Below, in pieces: positions 17,134 through 26,396 of a stretch of DNA of 64,000 nt (its first letter is position 1; every line of letters begins with the position of its first letter). The DNA comes from Halobacillus dabanensis (GTDB lineage: Bacteria > Bacillota > Bacilli > Bacillales > Halobacillaceae), in contig NZ_FOSB01000005.1 in NCBI RefSeq assembly GCF_900114165.1, forward strand, positions 248,001 to 312,000. The letters run 5' to 3'. The notes beneath the pieces were generated by a model. That model saw only the letters and a list, made by a program, of their open reading frames with translations, ran no database searches and was not told where the DNA came from. A program made the position numbers and the translations under genes.

Positions 17134-17180
17134 AGGAACAGATCAGAGCTGATAACGATGCTCTCGCGTCTGTTCCTTTT
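17134..17180 (+). terminator. Hairpin with short T-run between ylmG and ylmH
   Basis: AGGAACAGA (17134-17142) pairs with TCTGTTCCT (17169-17177), and inside it AGAGC pairs with GCTCT, giving a two-part stem that ends in TTTT. It begins just after the ylmG stop and finishes before the ylmH ribosome binding site. It may attenuate transcription into ylmH or stabilise the upstream message. Confidence 0.5.
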
Positions 17181-17202
17181 GGTAGTTATGGAGGTTTTTT
17201 TA

Positions 17203-17976
17203 TTGGAGATCTATCAGCATTTTCGAAAAGAAGAACAGCCGTTTATCGATCAAGTCCTCTCCTGGAGAGAAGACGTTGCTCTAAAATATCAACGGAAACG
17301 AAGTGATTTTCTTAACCCCCGGGAGCAGATGATATTCAAGGCAGTTATGGGAAATGAAGCTGATCTTATTTACGGACTTGAAGGGGGCGCGGATTACAGT
17401 GAACGTAAACGTGCGATCATCGCTCCTGATTACGAAGTGATTGAAAAAGAGGATTACCAGCTGACATTGTTAGAAGCAACGTATCCTGAAAAATTTGTGA
17501 CCCTGGAACACAGAGATGTGCTGGGTGCCTTCATGTCCCTCGGTGTACGACGTGAAAAAATGGGGGATCTCGTTGTACAGGATGGGGTTATTCAGTTGAC
17601 AGCTGCCTCTGAGATCAGTGATTATATCAAAATGAATTTGACAGGTATTAAAAAGTCAAATGTCGAGTTTGTCGAGATTCCATGGGAAAAACTTATGGAG
17701 AGTAAAGAATCATGGGTAGCGAAGGAAACGACTGTTTCTTCTCTCCGGCTCGATGTCATGGTCAAAGAGATTTACGGCATGTCACGTAAAAAAGCTTCCA
17801 TGTTCATTGAAGGTGGGCGTGTGAAGGTCAACTTTCGTACGGTGGAAAACCCTGCCTTTTCATTAGAGAAGGGAGACCTTATTTCCCTGAGAGGAAAAGG
17901 CAGAAGCCGTCTGGATGAAATAAACGGTCAAACGAGAAAAGAGAAATATAAAGTGATGACAGCTAAGTTAAATTAA
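17203..17976 (+). CDS. ylmH: S4-domain RNA-binding protein YlmH
   Basis: A 257-residue protein with an N-terminal region starting LEIYQHFRKEEQPFIDQV, a central RRM-like domain (YPEKFVTLEHRDVLGAFM, LGVRREKMGDLVVQDG) and a C-terminal S4 domain (SLRLDVMVKEIYGMSRKKA). In B. subtilis YlmH associates with ribosomes and acts in ribosome quality control alongside RqcH, whose gene is at 35642-37366. Start TTG 17203 is chosen because TGGAGG precedes it by about eight bases and the length then equals that of the B. subtilis protein. The GTG at 17131 would add an unlikely hydrophobic leader. Confidence 0.93.
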   Translation: MEIYQHFRKEEQPFIDQVLSWREDVALKYQRKRSDFLNPREQMIFKAVMGNEADLIYGLEGGADYSERKRAIIAPDYEVIEKEDYQLTLLEATYPEKFVTLEHRDVLGAFMSLGVRREKMGDLVVQDGVIQLTAASEISDYIKMNLTGIKKSNVEFVEIPWEKLMESKESWVAKETTVSSLRLDVMVKEIYGMSRKKASMFIEGGRVKVNFRTVENPAFSLEKGDLISLRGKGRSRLDEINGQTRKEKYKVMTAKLN

Positions 17977-18050
17977 ATATGTGAAGAAGAAGGAATTCGT
18001 AGCTTTCTGTCGAATTATTATTTACTAGAAGAGTTGAGGAGGTGGATGGT

Positions 18051-18575
18051 GTGCCATTAACACCACTGGATATCCATAACAAAGAATTCACACGCGGATT
18101 CAGAGGCTATGACGAGGATGAAGTCAATGAATTCCTCGATCAGGTAATCAAAGATTATGAAATCGTCATCCGTCAAAAGAAAGAATTAGAGCGTGAAGTG
18201 AACCAGTTAAACGAACGACTAGGACATTTCAATGATATAGAGACGACATTGAACAAATCGATTCTCGTCGCCCAAGAGACGGCAGAAGATGTGAAGAGCA
18301 GTGCGAATAAAGAATCCAAACTTATTATAAAAGAGGCAGAAAAGAATGCCGATCGAATCGTAAATGATGCGCTTGAAAAGTCCCGTCGAATTTCTATTGA
18401 AGTGGAAGATATGAAAAAGCAGGCGAAAGTCTTCAAAACAAGATTACGTATGCTCGTGGAAGCCCAAATCGATATGATCGACAATGATGATTGGGATCAT
18501 CTGTTCGATACAGAACTCGACGATGAGAAAGAAGTCGAACGGAAAATGGAACAAGAGTACTCTTCTCAGTCTTAA
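18051..18575 (+). CDS. divIVA: Cell pole/septum marker DivIVA
   Basis: DivIVA binds curved membrane at division sites, recruits MinJ/MinCD and helps anchor the chromosome at sporulation. The 174-residue protein has the N-terminal lipid-binding domain (PLTPLDIHNKEF, FRGYDEDEVNEFLDQV) followed by long coiled coils (about 30-60 and 75-150) and an acidic tail. GTG 18051 is chosen because AGGAGG lies eight bases upstream and the protein then begins MPLTP as in B. subtilis. A terminator follows, and ileS, the usual next gene, is missing. Confidence 0.96.
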   Translation: MPLTPLDIHNKEFTRGFRGYDEDEVNEFLDQVIKDYEIVIRQKKELEREVNQLNERLGHFNDIETTLNKSILVAQETAEDVKSSANKESKLIIKEAEKNADRIVNDALEKSRRISIEVEDMKKQAKVFKTRLRMLVEAQIDMIDNDDWDHLFDTELDDEKEVERKMEQEYSSQS

Positions 18576-18614
18576 GAGTAGATCTTACATATTGAAATGA
18601 AACATTTCCCCACC

Positions 18615-18648
18615 AAGGTGCCGTCCAAACCACACGGCACCTTTTCTT
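18615..18648 (+). terminator. Intrinsic terminator after divIVA
   Basis: AAGGTGCCGT pairs perfectly with ACGGCACCTT across a nine-base loop, followed by TTCTTG. It lies 39 bases after the divIVA stop and ends the ylm-divIVA unit. Confidence 0.8.
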
Positions 18649-18684
18649 GTTCCTCCCTAGATGCTGATGAGAGTAAGGTGATAT

Positions 18685-18735
18685 GGGGGATGAGTCGCTT
18701 TCAGCGGGGAAGACGGCAAGCGACTCATCCCCACC
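18685..18735. repeat. Hairpin repeat, inversion/deletion derivative
   Basis: GGGGATGAGTCGCTT (18686-18700) pairs perfectly with AAGCGACTCATCCCC (18718-18732). The left half is a reversed copy of a right end (CGCTTTC, then GCGGGGAAGACGGC, as on the minus strand of 14380-14417). The right half is a right end in the forward direction. Two right ends therefore face each other with the rest deleted. Confidence 0.75.
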
Positions 18736-19046
18736 GGTCCTTGCATAATCTGTTTCTTGACATCGAATAGGAATAGGTACCCTTATTTTGATAAAGGTAA
18801 AGCACTCTGGTGGTGTGATTACAGCATTTCGAAATGATAAATTCCCCAAACTTTAGGGGAGGAGGGTAGAGATTCTCCCTATCGTATGTGGCTGGAACGA
18901 AGAAGTGAGGGAAAAGCTTCCTGCTCACATTATGGTAGGCCCGCTATTAATGCTGTCCTCATGATAGGATTCTTTTTAGCTGAAAAGGCATTTTATGACA
19001 CTGCGGGGTGGATCTTCCTCAACGAATGGGAACTTATACCTCAAGC

Positions 19047-19161
19047 GTTTTCGAGAGGTATATTATAGCAAGGGGCATAGGGAAATGGTGAGACTCCTGC
19101 GCTCCCGCGGAAAGCGAACCATTCCCCGAAGTCCCAATCAACTCACACAATATCTCGAAAC
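19047..19161 (+). repeat. Hairpin repeat with internal deletion
   Basis: GAGACTCCTGCG is joined directly to CCCGCGGAAAGCGA, removing the middle of the core. The inner arms GGGAAATGGT/ACCATTCCC and outer arms GTTTTCGAGA/TCTCGAAAC are still recognisable with single-base slips. Arm sequences again differ from other copies but remain largely complementary. Confidence 0.72.
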
Positions 19162-19263
19162 CAAGTTTAATGTATAAGTCTGCTGATGTAGATGAGGGAG
19201 ATTAATACAAGGATGTAGTTTTGTGGTACAATATGCTAGGAATAAGATTCATGGAGGACGCTT

Positions 19264-19737
19264 ATGATTGTGTATTATATCATCGCCATTGCTGTCATCC
19301 TACTTGACCAATGGACGAAGTGGCTTGTAGTAACAAATATGAACATAGGACAAAGTATACCGATGATCGAAGATTTCCTTTATTTGACCTCCCACCGAAA
19401 CCAGGGAGCAGCCTGGGGAATCCTTCAAGGCCAAATGTGGTTCTTTTACATCATTACAGTAGTCGTTATCGGTTTTGTCATTTATTATCTTCATCAATAT
19501 GGAAAAGAAAGCCGTTTTGTCGGTGTAGCACTTGCATTGATTCTATCTGGTGCAATTGGGAACTTTATTGATAGAGTATTCAGGAAAGAAGTCGTCGATT
19601 TTGTAAATACGTACATCTTTTCCTATAATTTTCCTATTTTTAATGTTGCGGATTCTGCTCTAGTGGTCGGAGTCATATTTGTTATGATAGCGACGTTTGT
19701 GGATGAGCGGAAAAAGAAAGGAAGTTTGGAAACGTGA
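19264..19737 (+). CDS. lspA: Lipoprotein signal peptidase (signal peptidase II)
   Basis: Membrane aspartic protease that removes signal peptides from diacylglyceryl-modified prolipoproteins. The 157-residue protein has four membrane helices, LDQWTKW near residue 14, and the catalytic aspartates in NFIDRV (Asp103) and NVADSALV (Asp130). TGGAGG precedes the ATG. It overlaps the next gene by four bases. In B. subtilis ileS and ylyA precede lspA; here it is preceded by the repeat gap. Confidence 0.97.
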   Translation: MIVYYIIAIAVILLDQWTKWLVVTNMNIGQSIPMIEDFLYLTSHRNQGAAWGILQGQMWFFYIITVVVIGFVIYYLHQYGKESRFVGVALALILSGAIGNFIDRVFRKEVVDFVNTYIFSYNFPIFNVADSALVVGVIFVMIATFVDERKKKGSLET

Positions 19738-20642
19738 GTGAACAGTATAAAGTTACAGAAAAGGATCAATCGAAACGGATTGATAAATTGTTGACTGATA
19801 TCATCGATGACGCATCCAGGTCCCAAATTCAGGGATGGGTGAAGGATGACGTTATACTTGTCGATGGTAAATCCGTGAAAAGCAATTATAAAGTTCAGGA
19901 AGGGGAAACCATCACCTGGACTATTCCTGCCCCGGAACCGATGGATATAGTGCCAGAAAACATACCGATTGATATCGTTTATCAGGACGAGGATGTCATT
20001 GTTGTCAACAAGCCTTCCGGAATGGTCATCCATCCATCAGCCGGTCATTATTCAGGAACGCTTGTTAATGCACTCCTTCATCATGTGAAAGATCTGTCAG
20101 GCATTAACGGGGTGGAGCGTCCTGGTATTGTCCATCGGATCGATAAAGATACGAGTGGTTTATTGATGGTCGCCAAAAATGATCTTGCCCATAAGTCTTT
20201 AGCAGATCAACTATCCAAGAAGACGGTGGAACGTAAGTATGAAGCGATTGTCCATGGAGAAATCCATCACGAATATGGAACCATCGATGCACCGATCGGA
20301 CGAGATCCGAAAGATAGACAAAAAATGGCGGTCGTCGATGATGGAAGAGAAGCGGTCACTCACTTCCGTGTCCTTCGTCATTTCGCTGATTTCACTTTAG
20401 TCGAGTGTACGCTCGAGACGGGACGTACGCACCAGATCCGTGTCCACATGCGTTATATTAGTCACCCGCTTGCAGGGGATCCTAAATATGGTCCGCGTAA
20501 AACATTGGATTTGAACGGTCAAGCACTTCATGCTAAATCGCTTGGATTCGAACACCCTCGTACAGGTGAATGGAAAAAGTTCGAGGTAGAACCTCCCGAG
20601 GATTTTGCTGAAACACTGAGTTATTTAGAAATGAGAGAATAA
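19734..20642 (+). CDS. RluA/RluD-family 23S rRNA pseudouridine synthase (YlyB-like)
   Basis: The 302-residue protein has an N-terminal S4 domain ([21 protein letters not shown]) and the RluA catalytic domain with the [15 protein letters not shown] motif (catalytic Asp137) and [12 protein letters not shown]. Members isomerise specific uridines in rRNA. By position it corresponds to B. subtilis ylyB, often annotated rluD; the exact target site cannot be read from sequence. GTG start, overlapping lspA by four bases. The pyr operon promoter begins 17 bases after its stop. Confidence 0.92.
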   Translation: MSEQYKVTEKDQSKRIDKLLTDIIDDASRSQIQGWVKDDVILVDGKSVKSNYKVQEGETITWTIPAPEPMDIVPENIPIDIVYQDEDVIVVNKPSGMVIHPSAGHYSGTLVNALLHHVKDLSGINGVERPGIVHRIDKDTSGLLMVAKNDLAHKSLADQLSKKTVERKYEAIVHGEIHHEYGTIDAPIGRDPKDRQKMAVVDDGREAVTHFRVLRHFADFTLVECTLETGRTHQIRVHMRYISHPLAGDPKYGPRKTLDLNGQALHAKSLGFEHPRTGEWKKFEVEPPEDFAETLSYLEMRE

Positions 20643-20659
20643 TCCAGTAAAGATCTTAG

Positions 20660-20688
20660 TTGACAAACAGCTTTGGTTTTGGCATAAT
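20660..20688 (+). promoter_or_regulatory. Sigma-A promoter of the pyr operon
   Basis: TTGACA at 20660-20665, a 17-base spacer and CATAAT at 20683-20688. It is one base from consensus overall and lies immediately upstream of the first PyrR-binding leader. Confidence 0.88.
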
Positions 20689-20702
20689 CATCAATAGAAT
20701 AT

Positions 20703-20810
20703 AAAGACCTTTAAAGACAGTCCCGTGAGGCTGGAAAGGTGACGGTTCGTACACAGGATATGTGTATGGAAAAGCCCCTTTTCTGCCTTTATGTGGAAAA
20801 GGGGCTTTTT
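20703..20810 (+). promoter_or_regulatory. PyrR attenuator 1 (5' leader)
   Basis: The PyrR-binding loop AGTCCCGTGAGGCT (20719-20732) sits in a stem formed by ACCTTT and AAAGGT. A terminator follows at 20770-20810 (AAAAGCCCC...GGGGCTTTTT). In the known mechanism, UMP-bound PyrR stabilises the loop, prevents the antiterminator and lets the terminator form, shutting off the operon. Confidence 0.92.
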
Positions 20811-20828
20811 GTATACCTTGAGAATTAA

Positions 20829-21392
<564 letters not shown>

Positions 21393-21399
21393 ATAAAGC

Positions 21400-21504
21400 A
21401 ACCTTTAATGGAAGTCCCGAGAGGCTTAAAAGGTTCGTAGTGATTACGTGTAGCAGTACACGTCTACCTCTTTGCGGACTTTTTGAGCGCAAAGAGGTTT
21501 TTTT
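21400..21504 (+). promoter_or_regulatory. PyrR attenuator 2 (pyrR-pyrP intergenic)
   Basis: The loop AGTCCCGAGAGGCT (21413-21426) is flanked by ACCTTT and AAAGGT. The terminator stem CCTCTTTGCG/CGCAAAGAGG with TTTTTTT ends near 21504. It is the second of three leaders of the same design. Confidence 0.92.
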
Positions 21505-21559
21505 ATGAAAATTTCAACCCTCTCAGACTTCAGCGCTAAAATTTAAGGAGGAATCATCA

Positions 21560-22978
21560 ATGAAACAACATAAAGCAGCACTTGAAGTCAACGAAGTACC
21601 AGCCATGAGTAAATGGCTCGTCCTCAGTTTGCAACACCTATTCGCTATGTTCGGAGCGACTATCCTTGTCCCATTTTTAACAGGACTACCACCGGCCGTC
21701 GCCCTTGTCTCAAGCGGGGTTGGAACACTCGCTTATCTATTGATCACTAGAGGTAAAGTACCTGCTTATCTCGGGTCAAGCTTTGCTTTTATTGCACCGA
21801 TCATTCAAGTATCGAATTCAAGCGGAATTCCTGGAGCCATGGTCGGAAGCTTTCTTGCCGGTCTCGTCTACGGCTTGGTGGCCTTGCTCATATCGCTCTT
21901 CGGTACAAAGTGGCTCATGAATCTTCTGCCACCGATCGTTGTAGGACCAGTAATCATCGTCATCGGTCTCGGACTTGCATCAACGGCTATCGACATGGCG
22001 ATGTACTTGCCCGGCCAGGAAGAGAACATTTATAGTGGCACCCATTTATTGGTCGCACTTGTTACCCTGGCAATCACGATAATCGCATCGATTTATTTTA
22101 AAGGGTTCTTCTCCTTGCTGCCGATTTTGTTCGGAATCGTCGGAGGGTATGTGTTTGCAATGACTCAAGGAATTGTTGATACAAGCGCCATTCAGGAAGA
22201 ATGGACAGCGATAACCACTGCTGGATCTCTAGCTGGTAGCGTTGCAGCGATCTTCCAGATGCCAGGTTTCATTATTCCTTTTGTAGACTTTTCCCCGCTG
22301 GAAGTGATTAGTTGGGAAATCGCCTTCCTGATGGTGCCATTCGCCCTTGTGACTATTACAGAGCATACGGGAGACCAAATGGTTCTGTCTAAGGTTGTCG
22401 GCAAGAACTTCTTGAAAGAACCGGGATTGGACAAATCCATCTTAGGGGATGGGGTAGCGACCTTTATCGCTTCTTGTCTCGGTGGACCACCGAACACGAC
22501 TTATGGGGAGAATATCGGAGTGCTGGCTATCACGCGCGTCTACAGCGTCTTTGTCATCGGTGGTGCGGCAGTCATCGCCATCGTCTTCGGATTCATCGGT
22601 ATGGTTACCGCTGTTATCGGATCCATTCCATCAGCAGTAATGGGCGGTGTGTCGATCCTGCTCTTCGGAATCATCGCATCCAGCGGTTTGCGTATGCTGA
22701 TTGATAATCAAATCGACTTCGGCGAAAAAAGAAACCTTATCATCGCATCCGTCATCCTTGTCATCGGTGTCGGAGGGGCATTTGTCCAAGTGACAGAAGA
22801 TATCCAAATAGCAGGCATGGCCCTCGCAGCGATCATCGGTATCTTATTGAATTTGATCCTGCCTGGAAAAGAAAAAGGACATGGAAACGGACAGATGTTT
22901 GAAGCACCAGTGGTAGAAAAGGAAAAAAAAGAAAACTCATGTAGCTTGAACCAAAACTCATGCACACGTTTTAACTGA
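21560..22978 (+). CDS. pyrP: Uracil permease, NCS2 family
   Basis: A 472-residue integral membrane protein with 12-14 hydrophobic segments, the NCS2 family start (LSLQHLFAMFGATILVPFLTG), the mid-protein EHTGDQMVLSK region and PPNTTYGENIGVLAITRV. It imports uracil by proton symport; with PyrR and the salvage activity it allows use of external uracil. AAGGAGG precedes the ATG. The C-terminal 30 residues are hydrophilic and Lys/Glu-rich with two Cys. Placed between attenuators 2 and 3 as in B. subtilis. Confidence 0.97.
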   Translation: MKQHKAALEVNEVPAMSKWLVLSLQHLFAMFGATILVPFLTGLPPAVALVSSGVGTLAYLLITRGKVPAYLGSSFAFIAPIIQVSNSSGIPGAMVGSFLAGLVYGLVALLISLFGTKWLMNLLPPIVVGPVIIVIGLGLASTAIDMAMYLPGQEENIYSGTHLLVALVTLAITIIASIYFKGFFSLLPILFGIVGGYVFAMTQGIVDTSAIQEEWTAITTAGSLAGSVAAIFQMPGFIIPFVDFSPLEVISWEIAFLMVPFALVTITEHTGDQMVLSKVVGKNFLKEPGLDKSILGDGVATFIASCLGGPPNTTYGENIGVLAITRVYSVFVIGGAAVIAIVFGFIGMVTAVIGSIPSAVMGGVSILLFGIIASSGLRMLIDNQIDFGEKRNLIIASVILVIGVGGAFVQVTEDIQIAGMALAAIIGILLNLILPGKEKGHGNGQMFEAPVVEKEKKENSCSLNQNSCTRFN

Positions 22979-23068
22979 GTCCCGTGAGGCTCGAAAAGGT
23001 GTACTAGGGTCTTTCTCGTCATATATGTGACGAGCAGAGTACCCCCAGACACCTGGGGGTACTTTTTT
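22965..23068 (+). promoter_or_regulatory. PyrR attenuator 3 (pyrP-pyrB intergenic)
   Basis: The loop AGTCCCGTGAGGCT (22979-22992) overlaps the end of pyrP. The terminator GTACCCCCAG...CTGGGGGTAC with a run of seven T covers 23039-23068. This is the gate for the biosynthetic part of the operon. Confidence 0.92.
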
Positions 23069-23110
23069 TATAACCTTAGTCCCGATTTAACCTAATCTTA
23101 GATCGGAGAG

Positions 23111-24013
23111 ATGAAAATGATGATTACAAAATCGAAACAGCATTTACTTTCAATAAAACAGTTGACGAACGAAAAGATTCATCACCTATTCGAAATAGCT
23201 AAGCGTTTGGAACGGGAAGAAACAAAACCTTCTTATAATGATACGTTTGCAACGAACTTATTCCTTGAGCCAAGTACTCGTACAAAAACTAGTTTTCATA
23301 TAGCAGAACGGAAATTAGGGATGGAAGTGTTGGAACTTGGCGGAGATGATTCCAGTTTGACCAAAGGGGAAAGCCTTTATGACACACTGAAAACGATCGA
23401 GGCTCTCGGTGTTGATATCGCTGTTGTAAGGCAATCCGAGATCGGAATGTTGGACCATTGTTCCAAAGGGCTGGATATGTCCTTAATTAACGCTGGCGAC
23501 GGGTGTGGAGAGCATCCGACTCAATCTCTGCTCGATCTGTACACGATTTTTGAACATTTTAATACCTTCCAAGGTTTGAATATTTGTATCGCAGGCGACT
23601 TGAAGCATAGCCGGGTGGCAAGGTCGAATGCTTTTGCACTCAGACAGCTTGGCGCAAATGTTTCTTTTGCCAGTAAAGAGGAATGGCAGGATCCGACGCT
23701 TGCAGATCGTTACATAAACATAGACGATGCTGTGGAACAATGTGATGTGCTTATGCTTTTAAGAATCCAGCATGAAAGGCACGAAGAACAAGAGACGACA
23801 GGTTCCTACCTTGAACAGTATGGGCTGACAAAAGAGAGGGAATCACGCATGGCTGCTCACAGTCTCATCCTTCATCCGGCCCCTGTGAACCGGGGAGTGG
23901 AAATTGACGCAGACCTTGTCGAGTCGCCAAAGTCACGGATTTTCCGGCAAATGACAAATGGCGTGACAATCAGGATGGCCATTATGGAAGCATTTATGAA
24001 AGGGGAGCTTTAA
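23111..24013 (+). CDS. pyrB: Aspartate carbamoyltransferase, catalytic chain
   Basis: Condenses carbamoyl phosphate with aspartate to form carbamoyl-aspartate. The 300-residue protein has the carbamoyl phosphate site STRTKTSFHIAE, the GDSSLTKGESLYDT loop, the HPTQSLLDLYT motif and HPAPVNRGVEI. No regulatory chain gene is nearby, as in Bacillus. ATG 23111 is given; ATG 23117 or 23120 would improve spacing from GGAGAG. It is separated from pyrC by no bases. Confidence 0.97.
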   Translation: MKMMITKSKQHLLSIKQLTNEKIHHLFEIAKRLEREETKPSYNDTFATNLFLEPSTRTKTSFHIAERKLGMEVLELGGDDSSLTKGESLYDTLKTIEALGVDIAVVRQSEIGMLDHCSKGLDMSLINAGDGCGEHPTQSLLDLYTIFEHFNTFQGLNICIAGDLKHSRVARSNAFALRQLGANVSFASKEEWQDPTLADRYINIDDAVEQCDVLMLLRIQHERHEEQETTGSYLEQYGLTKERESRMAAHSLILHPAPVNRGVEIDADLVESPKSRIFRQMTNGVTIRMAIMEAFMKGEL

Positions 24014-25303
24014 ATGAAGAAGAAAATCGTCAATACTAAAGTGTTAGAGAATGGAAGTTATAAAGATAGAGAGATTTTAATCGAAGAGGGGACAATCATT
24101 CAGCTGGATGAAAAAGCAGGGGACGCGGATGAGGTGATTGATGCAAAGGGACATCTCGTATTGCCGGGATTTGTAGATGTCCATATCCATTTAAGGGAAC
24201 CAGGGGATGAAGCTAAGGAAACGATAGCAACCGGTACACAGGCGGCTGCCCGAGGAGGATTCACTACTGTCTGTGCCATGCCGAACACCCGCCCGGTTCC
24301 TGATCAACCGGCAGTGATGCAGCAGTTACTCGACAAAATTGATAAAGACGCAGTCGTAAGAGTGTTACCTTATGCTTCTATAACTACTAGACAGCTGGGA
24401 CAAGAGCTTGTCGACATGGAAAGTTTAGCGGAATTAGGAGCTTTTGCATTTACAGATGATGGAGTAGGAGTTCAGACTACAGGCAAAATGTATGAAGCTA
24501 TGCAAGAAGCAAGTCGACTGGATAAAGCGATTGTCGCACATTGTGAAGACAATTCGCTCGTTTATAAAGGGGTCGCCCATCAAGGAGAAGTGAGTGAAAG
24601 GTTAGGACTCCCAGGAATAGCCAATGTAGCAGAATCGGTCCAAATTGCAAGAGACGTTCTTCTCGCTGAAGCAACCGGCTGCCATTACCATGTTTGTCAT
24701 GTTTCTACGAAAGAGTCTGTCCGGGTGATCCGTGATGCGAAGCGGGCAGGGATCCGTGTGACAGCGGAGGTCACTCCTCATCACCTTCTATTGAATGAAA
24801 AAGATGTGAAGGAAGATGATGGCTTTTTCAAAATGAATCCTCCGCTCCGGTCAGAGGAAGATCAACAGGCATTAATTCAAGGTTTGCTCGATGGAACCAT
24901 TGACTTCATCGCCACGGACCACGCTCCTCATACAGAGGAAGAAAAACAACAAGGGTTTTTGTATTCTCCATTCGGGATCACTGGTCTGGAGACAGCTTTT
25001 CCTCTGCTTTATACACATATCGTTGAGAAAGGATTGGCTCCTGTAGACCAGGTAGTCGATTGGCTGACAAGAAAACCGGCCGAAACGTTTGGACTTCCAT
25101 ATGGAACCATTCAAAAGGGGACGGCTGCAGACCTGACTTTTATTGACTTAGATACGGAAAAAGAAATCAACCGACATGAATTTGTATCCAAAGGTAAAAA
25201 TACACCATTCCATGGCTGGAAAGTGAAAGGTTGGCCGCAAGTCACTATGGTAAATGGGAAAATTGTTTGGGAGGGGAAGAAATATGAAACAACTCGTGCT
25301 TGA
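24014..25303 (+). CDS. pyrC: Dihydroorotase
   Basis: Zinc enzyme of the amidohydrolase superfamily that cyclises carbamoyl-aspartate to dihydroorotate. The 429-residue protein shows the first metal motif [10 protein letters not shown], the FTDDGVGVQ region, HCEDNSLV, the HVSTKESV motif and the C-terminal [12 protein letters not shown] with the catalytic Asp. This is the long class I type. It begins immediately after the pyrB stop, and its end overlaps carA by 20 bases. Confidence 0.97.
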   Translation: MKKKIVNTKVLENGSYKDREILIEEGTIIQLDEKAGDADEVIDAKGHLVLPGFVDVHIHLREPGDEAKETIATGTQAAARGGFTTVCAMPNTRPVPDQPAVMQQLLDKIDKDAVVRVLPYASITTRQLGQELVDMESLAELGAFAFTDDGVGVQTTGKMYEAMQEASRLDKAIVAHCEDNSLVYKGVAHQGEVSERLGLPGIANVAESVQIARDVLLAEATGCHYHVCHVSTKESVRVIRDAKRAGIRVTAEVTPHHLLLNEKDVKEDDGFFKMNPPLRSEEDQQALIQGLLDGTIDFIATDHAPHTEEEKQQGFLYSPFGITGLETAFPLLYTHIVEKGLAPVDQVVDWLTRKPAETFGLPYGTIQKGTAADLTFIDLDTEKEINRHEFVSKGKNTPFHGWKVKGWPQVTMVNGKIVWEGKKYETTRA

Positions 25304-26396
25304 AGATGGAACTGTGTTCGTAGGTGAAGGATTTGGAAGTGATCGGGAAACAATTGGAGAAGTCGTATTCAATACAGGGATGACTGGATATCAAGAAGTG
25401 ATTTCTGATCCTTCCTATTGTGGACAGCTCATTACGTTCACGTACCCTTTAGTCGGGAACTACGGAATCAACCGGGATGATTTTGAAACGGTCAATCCTT
25501 CTGCCCTCGGTGTCATTGTCAAGGAACATTGTGAATTTCCATCCAACTTCCGTAATGAAGAGACGCTCGATGAATTCTTGAAAGCGAAGCAAATACCAGG
25601 AATCAGTGGCATTGATACGAGAAAACTGACGAAAATCATTCGCCAGCACGGTACGATGAAGGCGATGATCACAACGGTGGATCGACCAGTTACGGAAGCC
25701 ATCAAAATTTTAGAAGATACGAAACTTGCGACAGACCAGGTGAAACAAGTGTCCACCGTCAAACCTTACGTTGTACCTGGAAGAGGGCAGCGCATCGTTC
25801 TCATGGACTTTGGTATGAAGCATGGCATTCTAAGAGAGTTCACGAAGCGTCATTGCCATGTAACCGTGGTTCCTTACGATACGACAGCAGAAGAAATATT
25901 ACGGTTGAAGCCTGATGGAGTGATGCTGTCCAATGGTCCTGGCGATCCAAAAAGTGTTCCGGAAGCCATCGATACCATTCGTCAGTTATTCGGCACGGTA
26001 CCGATTTTCGGTATCTGTCTTGGACATCAACTGATCGCCCTTGCTTCTGGAGCAGATACGTCGAAAATGAAATTCGGACACCGCGGAATCAATCAGCCTG
26101 TCAAAGATTTGCGGACAGGGAGAACGTATATGACCTCGCAAAACCATGGCTATGCCGTCGATCTAGAATCATTACAAACAACGAAAATGGATTTGACGCA
26201 AGTGTCTCTGAATGACGAAACGGTCGAAGGATTGCTTCACAAAGATTATCCTGTGTTCTCTGTGCAATACCACCCGGAGAGTTCGCCTGGTCCAGAAGAT
26301 ACCGCACACCTTTTTGATGAATTTTTAGAAATGATTACTATACAGCAGGAGCAGAAGAAAAAGGAGGATCTATCATGCCTAAGCGTACAGATATAA
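25284..26396 (+). CDS. carA: Carbamoyl-phosphate synthase, small (glutaminase) subunit, pyrimidine-specific
   Basis: Hydrolyses glutamine and channels ammonia to CarB; called pyrAA in B. subtilis. The 370-residue protein has the N-terminal CPSase small domain and a class I glutaminase domain with the nucleophile in [11 protein letters not shown] and the His/Glu pair in [15 protein letters not shown] 25284 is chosen because GGAGGGG lies about ten bases upstream and the protein then begins MKQLVLEDG like the family. It overlaps pyrC by 20 and carB by 22 bases, implying tight translational coupling. Confidence 0.97.
   Translation: MKQLVLEDGTVFVGEGFGSDRETIGEVVFNTGMTGYQEVISDPSYCGQLITFTYPLVGNYGINRDDFETVNPSALGVIVKEHCEFPSNFRNEETLDEFLKAKQIPGISGIDTRKLTKIIRQHGTMKAMITTVDRPVTEAIKILEDTKLATDQVKQVSTVKPYVVPGRGQRIVLMDFGMKHGILREFTKRHCHVTVVPYDTTAEEILRLKPDGVMLSNGPGDPKSVPEAIDTIRQLFGTVPIFGICLGHQLIALASGADTSKMKFGHRGINQPVKDLRTGRTYMTSQNHGYAVDLESLQTTKMDLTQVSLNDETVEGLLHKDYPVFSVQYHPESSPGPEDTAHLFDEFLEMITIQQEQKKKEDLSCLSVQI

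Larger units (their letters stand above)
18649..19263. other. Repeat-containing gap where ileS is expected
   Basis: No frame here resembles isoleucyl-tRNA synthetase or a T-box leader. The stretch holds two rearranged copies of the hairpin repeat (18685-18735 and 19047-19161). Bases 18736-19046 contain nothing I recognise. A TACAAT at about 19227 could be the -10 of a weak lspA promoter. Confidence 0.7.

Noticed and set aside
18576-19263. Possible T-box leader or remnant of ileS
   Set aside because: No T-box sequence, no specifier stem and no synthetase motifs could be found on either strand.
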